Assembly: GCF_024753565.1 (NCBI RefSeq)
Contig: NZ_JANTPT010000001.1
Coordinates: 1-64,000 of the forward strand
Origin: Mechercharimyces sp. CAU 1602
GTDB lineage: Bacteria; Bacillota; Bacilli; Thermoactinomycetales; JANTPT01
Reading direction: 5' to 3'
DNA length: 64,000 bases
Under the pieces are notes generated by a model that searched no databases, was not told the DNA's origin, and worked only from the letters and a program-made list of their open reading frames with translations. Made by a program: the position numbers and the translations under genes. Below, in pieces: positions 55,325-63,276 of this stretch (the first letter of the stretch is position 1; each line of letters begins with the position of its first letter).

Positions 55325-56828
55325 AACGATTCTTCGTACGTGGAAGAATCGCTGGTGGGCAGCCACAAAAGAATCTCCTTTGATCGGATTCTTACCGCTC
55401 GCTTTACTCCTTTCACTCATCGGCATCTTTTTTTATGTCTATGATGCTTCTCAAAAAGGGCTGTTGGGATTATTAGGGGTCGTTAATACAGCAGCATTGC
55501 TACCAGTAATGGAGAACTTCTCTACACTATCTTTTATGCTGGTGGTAGGTAGCCTTGTGCTTTTATGGCAATTAGCTGTGCGCAGTGGAATACAGAATCG
55601 GCTAATGGAGACCCTGCCCGTACACAAGCGTGCTTGGACGATAGGTCAGCTTCTGCCTGTGATGGTTTTAATCATAAGTCTGTTTTTAGCCCTCCTGTTT
55701 CCTACATTATTAGTATTGATGGAGCCTTTATCACTTACTGTCTGGCAGAGGATCGCCTTGGTATGCTCTTATTTTTTCTATATTTTTTTAGCTATTACTG
55801 TAGGCTTGGTTTGGCAACAAGTTATTCATATCGTGACACGCCGCCTACTCAAAAAAGCAGGCCTTGCTTATCATCAGATGTTTCATGGGTTCTTTTTCTT
55901 AAGTTCTATGATGGTGACGATTGGGATCTTAAGTGTGATATACCGTTATCAGAAGCTTGAGCCTTATGTGGTGTGGCAACCGGATAGACGTTTTATGGCA
56001 GGGGTCACCTCGTTATTAGAGGGGGATACGATCGGTTTTCTTCTTCAAAATGGACTGCTTCTTCTCTATGTGGTCGCAGCATTGTGGGTTGTTATGTTTC
56101 TCTTCCGGCGGGAGCAAGAATGGGAGCCGGATGCAACGTCGGGGTGGTTACCACTGCGGAAGATGGCATTCTCTAAAAAGCCTTGGCGAAGTATCGCGAT
56201 TTTTGAACTTAAACGATTGGCGCGAGATAGTGAGACGCATCTATATACACTGGTGTTTTTGCTGTTTCTAATGATTACCGGCTTCATTGTGCACCTGTTT
56301 GATGAACAATTTGTCCAGATTTATCAGATGATGTTTTCACAAGGTATTTTATTTGCACTTCCCTTTTTTCTAAGCATTTACCCGCTAACCTCCCGCAGTA
56401 AAAACACTGGTGTAGAGTCCGTTTTTTACACCCTCCCTATAAAAATGTCTAGCTTTACGGGGGGGAAGATGATGATCTATGTATGTATCTTTCCAGTGTT
56501 GTCACTCCTATTGCTTCTGCTCCTCTTTGGTGTGAATCGTATTGCGTTACCTCCACAGGAGCTATGGGTACAGGCTTTCTTTTATGCTATGCTGATCTAT
56601 GCATTTGCGTTTTCAGTGGGCGTTATTTTTCCACAGCGTCAATCTTTTACAAATACTCTTATTCTCAATCTGCTCTTTTTGTTGCTTAGTATTCCAGTAT
56701 TTTTTCTGGTTAAATACCTCATTGATCGTTTTCCGCTCTATGTGTTTGTTCCGTTATCGCTTGTTTCAATCGGATTGCTTTATATGATTAATATTAAAGT
56801 GGAAGAAAGGAGAGCGCTTATATCGTGA
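55302..56828 (+). CDS. Large ABC permease of the peptide operon
   Basis: A 508-residue polytopic protein with roughly twelve helices in two halves (about 22-265 and 310-505) separated by a soluble segment with 'SIAIFELKRLARDSETH', reminiscent of ABC-2 permeases such as SkfF/YydJ-type peptide exporters. ATG 55302 follows AAGGGGA at 8 nt and starts inside the ATPase gene. The stop overlaps the next gene by 4 nt. One full-length chain could supply the whole membrane part of the exporter. Confidence 0.82.
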   Translation: MHSWVIGKTILRTWKNRWWAATKESPLIGFLPLALLLSLIGIFFYVYDASQKGLLGLLGVVNTAALLPVMENFSTLSFMLVVGSLVLLWQLAVRSGIQNRLMETLPVHKRAWTIGQLLPVMVLIISLFLALLFPTLLVLMEPLSLTVWQRIALVCSYFFYIFLAITVGLVWQQVIHIVTRRLLKKAGLAYHQMFHGFFFLSSMMVTIGILSVIYRYQKLEPYVVWQPDRRFMAGVTSLLEGDTIGFLLQNGLLLLYVVAALWVVMFLFRREQEWEPDATSGWLPLRKMAFSKKPWRSIAIFELKRLARDSETHLYTLVFLLFLMITGFIVHLFDEQFVQIYQMMFSQGILFALPFFLSIYPLTSRSKNTGVESVFYTLPIKMSSFTGGKMMIYVCIFPVLSLLLLLLLFGVNRIALPPQELWVQAFFYAMLIYAFAFSVGVIFPQRQSFTNTLILNLLFLLLSIPVFFLVKYLIDRFPLYVFVPLSLVSIGLLYMINIKVEERRALIS

Positions 56829-57739
56829 TTACCTCCCAGTCGATCCCCTATTGGCCAGAAGGAGTAGAATTACATTCCTCTGAAATCGCTGATATTTTCC
56901 TACGGCAGCATCATGATCTTAATGAAATAAGTGCTGTGATACTAAAAGAAGTGGATGGTCGCAGCAGTATTTTAGATATAGCGACGCTGTTGTGCGAGCG
57001 TTATGATTGGCCACTAGAGCAAGTGGAAGCCGATATAGTTGAGATGGTAATCAGCTTAAATCAACGCTACTTGATCAATGTGTATGAAGGGCGCACGTGG
57101 AAATCAATACTACGCTTCTCTTTTGTATCTTTGTTATTTTTCTTGCGAACCTTACAGACGGCCCGTTTCGATGTAAAAAAGAGAGTGCCACTTTCGCCTG
57201 ATAAGAAAATGGGAAGAACATTTATTATTATTTTAAGCTATATTTTCCGTTCGATGCTGATCCCGTTAGCCATTTTGTCTGTTATGTTATATGGGTTTCT
57301 TTCGATGTTGGAACTGGATGCGCTTCCGAGTGCGCTTATCTTCTTTACAGGTGTTATTGCTTCTTTTACCTTGCATGAATTTGCCCATGCGATGATGTTT
57401 ATTTGGAAGGCGCCACCGGAGGAACATGCCTTTTTCGCTTATCGAAGGGGAGCGTTCCAGATTGTGAAGAGAAGAGGTACCCCGATGGCGGAGTTTATGA
57501 TCGCATTAGCAGGACCTCTTTTCCCTACAATCATCGGGATTAGTGGAACGCTCTTTTTCTGGAGCGGAGGTTTGTTTCCCTCCTCATGGATGATTGCTCC
57601 TTGGATATTTAATGTCGTTTTTACGATTCATGCACTTACTCTTTTCCCTCCTTTTGCTGATGGGAAGCGCATGCTGGAAGCGGGAATAGCTATGAGACTA
57701 CACAAGAAACTTGCTGTTCGAAAGGATGAATCTGTATGA
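56825..57739 (+). CDS. PqqD-domain / M50-type metalloprotease fusion
   Basis: A 304-residue two-domain protein. Residues about 10-88 show the PqqD fold used as a RiPP leader-recognition element ('LKEVDGRSSILDIATLL', 'LEQVEADIVEMVISLNQRYLI'). The rest is an integral membrane site-2-type protease with the zinc motif H184-E185-F-A-H188 in 'FTLHEFAHAM' and a later 'FPPFADGKRML' that supplies the third ligand Asp in place of the usual NxxPxxDG. It is likely to bind the precursor leader and cut within or near its hydrophobic helix. GTG 56825 overlaps the permease stop. Confidence 0.85.
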   Translation: MITSQSIPYWPEGVELHSSEIADIFLRQHHDLNEISAVILKEVDGRSSILDIATLLCERYDWPLEQVEADIVEMVISLNQRYLINVYEGRTWKSILRFSFVSLLFFLRTLQTARFDVKKRVPLSPDKKMGRTFIIILSYIFRSMLIPLAILSVMLYGFLSMLELDALPSALIFFTGVIASFTLHEFAHAMMFIWKAPPEEHAFFAYRRGAFQIVKRRGTPMAEFMIALAGPLFPTIIGISGTLFFWSGGLFPSSWMIAPWIFNVVFTIHALTLFPPFADGKRMLEAGIAMRLHKKLAVRKDESV

Positions 57740-58017
57740 GTAAAAAAAATAGAAAGAAAAAATACCCATTAGTTGCCTTTATCTCAGGTTCTCTTATTCT
57801 ATTTGTTTTGATGATCACCTTCTTCTTTGTTTATGGTGCTGTGGGTGGGATCGAAGGTTGGCCTCCCCTCCAGTTGCACTTGGGCAGTATAGTCATTTTT
57901 GAGACGGTGATGCAAGCAGATGGTTCATTTCAAATGCAGTTTGGATTAGGAATTGTTCTGGTGGCGCTTCTGGGTGGGGCTCTTAATGCGCTCTTATCCT
58001 TCTTCTTAAACCGCTAA
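57736..58017 (+). CDS. Small two-TM protein at the end of the peptide operon
   Basis: A 93-residue membrane protein: basic N-terminus (SKKNRKKK), TM1 at about 11-34, an extracellular loop with 'GGIEGWPPLQLHLG', and TM2 at about 68-90. ATG overlaps the protease stop (ATGA), so it belongs to the operon. Position and size fit an immunity or accessory export protein, but no family is recognised. Confidence 0.65.
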   Translation: MSKKNRKKKYPLVAFISGSLILFVLMITFFFVYGAVGGIEGWPPLQLHLGSIVIFETVMQADGSFQMQFGLGIVLVALLGGALNALLSFFLNR

Positions 58018-58032
58018 GTATGAACAAACATT

Positions 58033-58066
58033 AAAACAGGTGAGAAGACCATACTTCTCACCTGTT
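58033..58066 (+). terminator. Terminator of the peptide operon
   Basis: AAAACAGGTGAGAAG pairs perfectly with CTTCTCACCTGTTTT around ACCATA, followed by a T-rich tail. Confidence 0.93.
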
Positions 58067-58099
58067 TTATTTCGATTTCATTACATTTTTATCCCTCAT

Positions 58100-58145
58100 A
58101 TTACATTTAATTTACATTGATATGACAAATTGTCACCTTTATAAT
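58100..58145 (+). promoter_or_regulatory. SigA promoter with WalR-type box and spacer palindrome
   Basis: TTGATA (58117-58122), 17-nt spacer and TATAAT (58140-58145) form a near-consensus promoter. Immediately upstream, ATTACA-TTTAA-TTTACA (58100-58116) is, on the minus strand, a full TGTWAH-N5-TGTWAH direct repeat, the WalR consensus. The spacer contains TGACAAATTGTCA (58123-58135), a perfect 6-1-6 palindrome that may bind a second regulator. Confidence 0.7.
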
Positions 58146-58159
58146 AAACTTGTAAGCTC

Positions 58160-58300
58160 ATGACCGTCGCAAGCGAAGTGACATCTTGTTTTTGAAACAG
58201 GCAAAGTCGAGGCTAAAAGTAAATGTGACAAATCAAATACAGCTTTATAAGCAGTAATCGATCCTGAAACCCTCGACGAATAAACCTCGAAGGTCGAAAG
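58160..58300 (+). promoter_or_regulatory. Structured 5' leader of the cell-wall hydrolase gene
   Basis: GACCGTCG (58162-58169) pairs with CGAAGGTC (58288-58295), 7 of 8; inside, GTCGAGG (58206-58212) pairs with CCTCGAC (58271-58277) and CTTGTTT pairs with AAACAGG (58185-58201). The closing stem ends just before the SD (AAAGGAG). The GCAAAG...GG-CTAA stretch recalls c-di-GMP-I aptamers, but other hallmarks are missing, so the class is open. Confidence 0.45.
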
Positions 58301-58311
58301 GAGATTATAAG

Positions 58312-58965
58312 ATGAAATTTATTTATAAATTAGGATTATTGGCAATTGGGTTTGCCATGTTAGCCACTCTACTGATACCACTTAATGCGAAGGCAAATGC
58401 ACCACAAACATTACAGATGCATAGCCAAAACGGTGATGTTTGGGATTTGCAGTATAGATTAAATCAGATGGGATATTATACAAGTGAACTTGATGGGGTT
58501 TTTGGATATCATACCAAACGTGCTGTTATGCAGTTTCAAGAGGACTTAGACTTGGCAGTAGATGGTATTGTTGGTACACAGACGTGGAAATCGATAAAAG
58601 CCAATAGCTACTCTAAAGCTGAGGTGACCCACCTGGCACGTGCCGTTTATGCGGAATCACGCGGTGAGCCTTATGAAGGGCAAGTGGCAGTTGCCGCCGT
58701 CATCTTGAATCGTATCGAATCGAAGGATTTCCCTAATTCTGTTGCAGGAATCGTATTTGAAGAGCATGCTTTTGAATCTGTATCCAACGGAACATTTTGG
58801 GATGAACCAAATGCAACTGCATATAAAGCAGTAGACGATGCACTTAATGGTTGGGATCCATCGCTGGAAGCATTGTTTTTCTATAATCCAGATACTGCTT
58901 CGTCCACGTGGATTCGCTCTCGTGAACAGACGGTGAAAATCGGAAGACATGTATTTGCAGAATAG
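58312..58965 (+). CDS. Secreted SleB-like cell-wall hydrolase
   Basis: A 217-residue exported enzyme: signal peptide 1-29 (cleavage near AKA-N), a peptidoglycan-binding domain (about 38-98, 'DVWDLQYRLNQMGYY', 'GVFGYHTKRAVMQFQ') and a Hydrolase_2 (SleB/CwlJ) catalytic domain (about 105-217) with the catalytic Glu in 'RAVYAESRGEP', 'QVAVAAVILNRI' and 'ALFFYNP'. SleB enzymes are lytic transglycosylases acting in germination, but the WalR-type box and SigA promoter here argue for a growth-phase role. AAAGGAG precedes ATG 58312. Confidence 0.92.
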   Translation: MKFIYKLGLLAIGFAMLATLLIPLNAKANAPQTLQMHSQNGDVWDLQYRLNQMGYYTSELDGVFGYHTKRAVMQFQEDLDLAVDGIVGTQTWKSIKANSYSKAEVTHLARAVYAESRGEPYEGQVAVAAVILNRIESKDFPNSVAGIVFEEHAFESVSNGTFWDEPNATAYKAVDDALNGWDPSLEALFFYNPDTASSTWIRSREQTVKIGRHVFAE

Positions 58966-58973
58966 ACTTTGCA

Positions 58974-59000
58974 TAGCCTGCCCCACTGGGGTAGGCTTTT
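58974..59000 (+). terminator. Terminator of SleB-like gene
   Basis: AGCCTGCCCC pairs with GGGGTAGGCT (one mismatch) around ACT, followed by TTTTAT. Confidence 0.75.
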
Positions 59001-59124
59001 ATGTATCGTATGACATTAGGCCAATAGGTGACTTAAACCACATTAGGTGCAAATAAACTAATGATTGTAGTGATGGGATTGCCCCTTCTATGTCATCCTA
59101 AGAATAAAGGAGGGAATAAGTACA

Positions 59125-59409
59125 GTGACTCGTAAAAGAAAACGCAGATCTCTATTAGTTCCTGCGGCGGAAGCAGGAATGGAGCAATTAAAAACAGAAA
59201 TCATGCAAAAACAGCTGGGTAGAGGACATGTAAGTCCGGAACAGATGAAATTGGAGATCGCAAAAGAATTACACGTACCTATGCAAGTAGGATATAATGG
59301 AGAGCTGAAGGCTAAACAAACAGGTAAAGTAGGCGGACAGATCGGTGGGGCGATGGTTAAAGAATTGGTTCAGCGTGGATTAAATCAATGGAGACATCAG
59401 CGTAATTAA
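59125..59409 (+). CDS. Alpha/beta-type small acid-soluble spore protein
   Basis: A 94-residue DNA-binding spore protein. The two conserved SASP segments are 'EQMKLEIAKELHVPMQ' (containing the GPR protease cleavage region around E-I-A) and 'GKVGGQIGGAMVKELVQRG' (DNA-binding helix). A basic N-terminal extension of about 25 residues ('TRKRKRRSLLVPAAEAGMEQ') is longer than in classic SspA. GTG 59125 follows AAAGGAGGG. Made in the forespore to protect DNA. Confidence 0.92.
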   Translation: MTRKRKRRSLLVPAAEAGMEQLKTEIMQKQLGRGHVSPEQMKLEIAKELHVPMQVGYNGELKAKQTGKVGGQIGGAMVKELVQRGLNQWRHQRN

Positions 59410-59578
59410 ACTCGTTACAGGATAACAATGAAATGTATGAAGCAAATGCTTTGCTGGTTTTCGGTATCGATTTGAATTTTGTATAAATGTTCTTTTAAGA
59501 TAATATAGGGCTACTCACTATTCACTGTGAAATCTGTCATAATGAGTTCAGAAGTACTTCACGAGGAGGAAGGTTGAA

Positions 59579-60712
59579 ATGGAGCGCGTCATTATACTAT
59601 CAATGGGCTTTGGCACTGGACATAACGCGGCCGCAAAGGCGCTACAAACTGAATTTGAAAGTGTGCCTGATGTCACTGCCGAAGTGGTAGACCTGTTGGA
59701 GTTTACTCCTAGCTCCTTTCATCCTTTTTTACAATCAGGGTACCATCATATGTTGAAGAAATTCCCTAATTTCTACCACACACTATATGACTGGACTCAA
59801 CAGTCGCGCGTATTTCGATATGTGTCAGCTGAATTTATTGATAAAGTGGGATGGATGTTGCGACCTAAGATGAAGCAGTTGCATCAGTCGATTCGGCCTA
59901 CTCGAATCGTGACCACACATCCCTTTGCGCTTGCGATGTTACCGAGCAAGTGGAATAAATATTATTATACAGTGGGAGTGCTTACCGATTACGATTTGCA
60001 TCCCCTATGGATGGCACAAGCTCCAGACTATTTATGTACTCCCAAGGGAATTTCGCTAGATGAGCGGTTGCGTGAAAAGATACAGTGGCACTATGGTTGT
60101 AAAATGGTGGAAACAGGGATTCCTGTCCACCGTAATTTTATCCAATCCGCTTGCCCAACCGAAGTACGCTCCCAATTACATCTATCCACCGCACAGCCGG
60201 TGGTTTTAGTCATGGGTGGAGGGATGGGGATGGGGCCAATGATGGAATTAGTAAATGAGCTTAAAGACCTACCTACTATGCAATTAGTGGTGATGACGGG
60301 ACAAAATCAAGCGTTGCATGAACGATTATCTAAAGAATATGCTCATCTCCCTATCCGAGTGGAAGCATACCGGAAAGATATGGATTTATGGATGGAGGCA
60401 GCTGATCTACTTATTACCAAACCGGGTGGTATTACTGTGTCAGAAGCGATAGCAAAACGTCTACCAATGCTGTTGTACGAACCACTTCCAGGACAAGAAG
60501 AGGCGAACCAGCGTTACCTTGTACAACAAGGAGTGGCAGAGATCACTTCACAAGCCCGTGTGCGTGAACAAGTATTACGGTATTTGCAGCAACCCGAGGC
60601 CTTGATGTCGATTCATTATCGCCTCCAACGACTACAATCTGATGATGCTGCCAAACAAATCGTCCATCTAACCTTGTCACGTGCAAAAACAAGAGCAGGA
60701 CGCATATCTTAA
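59579..60712 (+). CDS. UgtP/MGD-synthase-like glycosyltransferase (GT28)
   Basis: A 377-residue cytoplasmic-face glycosyltransferase. The N-terminal MGDG-synthase domain shows 'LSMGFGTGHNAAAKAL' (about 7-22) and 'DLLEFTPSSF'; the C-terminal donor-binding half has 'VLVMGGGMGMGP' and 'LLITKPGGITVSEAIAKRLPML' region, with Lys-Pro-Gly-Gly diagnostic of the GT28 sugar-nucleotide site. In Bacillus such enzymes make glucosyl-diacylglycerol for lipoteichoic acid anchors and membranes. GAGGAGGAAGG precedes ATG 59579. FAH-type gene follows at 26 nt. Confidence 0.88.
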   Translation: MERVIILSMGFGTGHNAAAKALQTEFESVPDVTAEVVDLLEFTPSSFHPFLQSGYHHMLKKFPNFYHTLYDWTQQSRVFRYVSAEFIDKVGWMLRPKMKQLHQSIRPTRIVTTHPFALAMLPSKWNKYYYTVGVLTDYDLHPLWMAQAPDYLCTPKGISLDERLREKIQWHYGCKMVETGIPVHRNFIQSACPTEVRSQLHLSTAQPVVLVMGGGMGMGPMMELVNELKDLPTMQLVVMTGQNQALHERLSKEYAHLPIRVEAYRKDMDLWMEAADLLITKPGGITVSEAIAKRLPMLLYEPLPGQEEANQRYLVQQGVAEITSQARVREQVLRYLQQPEALMSIHYRLQRLQSDDAAKQIVHLTLSRAKTRAGRIS

Positions 60713-60738
60713 CGATAGAGCAGATAGGAGGACGTTAT

Positions 60739-61743
60739 ATGAAGTTAGTCACCTATGAGATGAAGGAGCAGGATCTGATGATTCAAGCAGAACCTGTTTG
60801 TGGGAGAGTAGGATGGATTGAAGCAGACTATGTGGTAGATATAAGCTTTGCGCAAGAGTGGGCCACCTTTGCACAAGGGCTGCCATTAACCTTAACTTTA
60901 CCGTCGGAAATGATTCCTTTACTGCAGTTAGAAGAACGAGGTAGAGTGGAGTTAGAGCGGGTGTATGAAGCAACCCAGGGTTTTGACGTTCGTGAGTTAA
61001 CTGTGGAAGGGGAGCCGATTGCTCTCTCACTAGACGAGGTGGAGCTTAGTGCTCCTTTGCCCAACCCGGCTGGATTTCGTGATTTTTATGCCTTTGAGCA
61101 ACATGTGAAAACATCGAGGGCGAAGCGAGAGTTAGAGATGATTGCCGAATGGTACCAAATTCCTGTCTTTTATTTTTCAAATCATCGTTCTATTCTGGGT
61201 CCATATCAGCCCCTTCCCTATCCCCAGGGCACAAAAGCACTCGATTATGAGTTGGAGATTGGTTGTGTGATCGGGAAGCGCGGGAAGAATATTAAGCGTA
61301 CCGATGCGCACTCATATATAGCGGGATTTTGTATTGTAAATGATTGGAGTGCAAGGGATGTGCAACGGCAAGAGATGAAAGTAGGATTAGGGCCCGCTAA
61401 GGGAAAGGATTTTGCAACTTCCATTGGACCCTATTTAGTAACATTAGATGAAGTGGAAGAAAAACGAAGCGGTGAGCACTGGAATTTGCAGATGGAGGCA
61501 CGGATTAACGGGTCTACTTTATCCAGAGGGAATGTTAAAGACTTATACTGGTCTTTTGCTCAAATGATTGAACGCGCTTCAATCGATTGTGAATTGATAC
61601 CAGGTGATTTAATCGGTTCAGGGACAGTAGGAACAGGCTGTATTCTTGAGTTAGGAACAGAAGTTCATCCATGGATTTCCCCAGGTGATATTGTTGAACT
61701 GGAGATAGAAAAGCTAGGTGTATTAAAAACCGAAGTCGTTTAG
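60739..61743 (+). CDS. Fumarylacetoacetate hydrolase (FAH) family protein
   Basis: A 334-residue protein with an N-terminal FAH_N-like domain and a C-terminal FAH catalytic domain. Seen: 'RDFYAFEQHVKTSRAKREL', 'PVFYFSNHRSILGP', the metal-binding 'LDYELEIGCVIGK' (Asp/Glu ligands), 'GFCIVNDWSARDVQ' and 'GLGPAKGKDFATSIGP'. Members cleave carbon-carbon bonds in acylpyruvates or aromatic degradation products; the exact substrate is unknown. AGGAGGACGTT precedes ATG 60739. It may share a transcript with the glycosyltransferase without a functional link. Confidence 0.9.
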   Translation: MKLVTYEMKEQDLMIQAEPVCGRVGWIEADYVVDISFAQEWATFAQGLPLTLTLPSEMIPLLQLEERGRVELERVYEATQGFDVRELTVEGEPIALSLDEVELSAPLPNPAGFRDFYAFEQHVKTSRAKRELEMIAEWYQIPVFYFSNHRSILGPYQPLPYPQGTKALDYELEIGCVIGKRGKNIKRTDAHSYIAGFCIVNDWSARDVQRQEMKVGLGPAKGKDFATSIGPYLVTLDEVEEKRSGEHWNLQMEARINGSTLSRGNVKDLYWSFAQMIERASIDCELIPGDLIGSGTVGTGCILELGTEVHPWISPGDIVELEIEKLGVLKTEVV

Positions 61744-61758
61744 TACGTACGAATAGGT

Positions 61759-61795
61759 AAACCTCTTCTGAAAATAAGGGGAGGTTTTTTCTTTT
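61759..61795 (+). terminator. Terminator of FAH gene
   Basis: AAACCTC (61759-61765) pairs with GAGGTTT (61781-61787) with further pairing inside, followed by a T/C-rich tract. Confidence 0.8.
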
Positions 61796-61893
61796 TGCAA
61801 AGGGATTGTGTACAATGTGAACATAAGAAAGGAAAGAAAAAGGCTCACTTTCATATAGGTGGGCATATGGTAGAGAAGAAAGGATTTTATATT

Positions 61894-63276
61894 ATGGCAC
61901 ATGAGGGAACGCATATTCAGCTCAAGCCGCAACAAGTGATACGACTGCCCATTAAGAGAATGGGGATTAATGGCGAAGGCGTAGGCTTTTATCAACGACA
62001 AGTTGTTTTTGTAGAAGGAGCGATCCCGGGTGAACATGTACTTGCCCGTGTACAAGAAGTGAAGCGCCAGTTTGTACGTGCTTCGCTACTGAAGATCATC
62101 AAGCGATCTCCAGCGCGCATCAATCCCCCTTGTCCTGTCTATGACGAGTGTGGTGGTTGTCAGTTACAGCATATGAGTTATGAGAAACAACTAGTTGAGA
62201 AGCGAGAATTAGTGAAGGAAGCATTTAGTCGCTATACACGTATACGAAATCTTCCCCTTGAAGAAACAGTAGGTATGAACGCCCCCTGGGCATATCGAAA
62301 CAAAGCACAGTTGCCACTACAAAAAGTGGGAGATCGGGTAGCGATGGGAATGTACTCCGCCCAGTCTCATCGGTTGGTAGAGATTGGGGATTGCGGTGTC
62401 CAACACGAACAGGTGAACAAGGTGTTAGAGTTGGCGCGCAGAGAACTGGAGAGCTTAGGTGTACCTATCTATCACGAAAAAAAACATAAAGGTGCCATTC
62501 GTCATCTGGTGGCGCGCGTGGGATTTACGACGGGAGAATTACAAGTAGTCGTAGTGAGTCGAACCTCAGATTTTCCTCAGCAGCAAGCGTTTATCTCACG
62601 CCTGATTACACAATTTCCCGCTATCACTAGTGTAGTGCTTAATGTGAATCCGATCAAAACATCACGCATTTTTGGGACAGAAAGCCGTGTGCTCTGGGGT
62701 AAAGAGAAAATTGAAGAGAAGTTAGGGGATCTTACTTTCCGCCTATCTGCCTTATCCTTTTTTCAGCTTAATCCTCAACAGACGGTACAGCTTTACAGGC
62801 AGGTAGAGAGGGTGGCCAATCTGCAAGGCGCGGAGACGGTAATTGACGCCTATTGTGGTGCAGGAACGATTGGATTATGGTTAGCCGCTTCGGCTGAGCG
62901 TGTCATAGGGATGGATACGACGAAAGAAGCGATTGTCGATGCGAATGAAAATGCACAGCATAATGGCATCACCAACGTAGAGTACCATGTGGGAGCAGCA
63001 GAAAAATTAATTCCGAAGTGGATGAAAGCGGGGTTGCAGCCAGACGTAATCGTTGTTGATCCGCCGCGAACGGGGCTGGGTGAGCCATTACGAACAGCAC
63101 TAGTGCAGTCACCAATCCCTCGTCTTATCTATGTTTCATGTAATCCCTCAACATTGGCAAAAGACTGTGCAGAATTGGTCCGAGCTGGGTATCGAGTCAA
63201 ACAGGTAATCCCAGTTGATTTATTCCCACAGACGGCACATGTAGAGGCCGTTTGTCTGTTGGAGGCAGGAAGATGA
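61894..63276 (+). CDS. rlmCD: 23S rRNA (uracil-5-)-methyltransferase RlmCD-like
   Basis: A 460-residue SAM enzyme. Residues about 10-65 are a TRAM RNA-binding domain. A [4Fe-4S] cluster site follows ('PCPVYDECGGCQLQHM', about 75-90), then the methyltransferase fold with 'VIDAYCGAGTIGLWLA', 'VVDPPRTGL' and the nucleophile Cys in 'YVSCNPSTLAKDC'. In Bacillus one enzyme makes m5U747 and m5U1939. ATG 61894 follows AAAGGA; the open frame to 61795 begins in the upstream terminator. It overlaps the next gene by 4 nt. Confidence 0.93.
   Translation: MAHEGTHIQLKPQQVIRLPIKRMGINGEGVGFYQRQVVFVEGAIPGEHVLARVQEVKRQFVRASLLKIIKRSPARINPPCPVYDECGGCQLQHMSYEKQLVEKRELVKEAFSRYTRIRNLPLEETVGMNAPWAYRNKAQLPLQKVGDRVAMGMYSAQSHRLVEIGDCGVQHEQVNKVLELARRELESLGVPIYHEKKHKGAIRHLVARVGFTTGELQVVVVSRTSDFPQQQAFISRLITQFPAITSVVLNVNPIKTSRIFGTESRVLWGKEKIEEKLGDLTFRLSALSFFQLNPQQTVQLYRQVERVANLQGAETVIDAYCGAGTIGLWLAASAERVIGMDTTKEAIVDANENAQHNGITNVEYHVGAAEKLIPKWMKAGLQPDVIVVDPPRTGLGEPLRTALVQSPIPRLIYVSCNPSTLAKDCAELVRAGYRVKQVIPVDLFPQTAHVEAVCLLEAGR

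Noticed and set aside
58160-58300. Confident ydaO (c-di-AMP) riboswitch call
   Set aside because: The diagnostic GGGG-ACC, GGGGUGAAU and GCUAACC blocks are absent; I kept it only as an unassigned structured leader.
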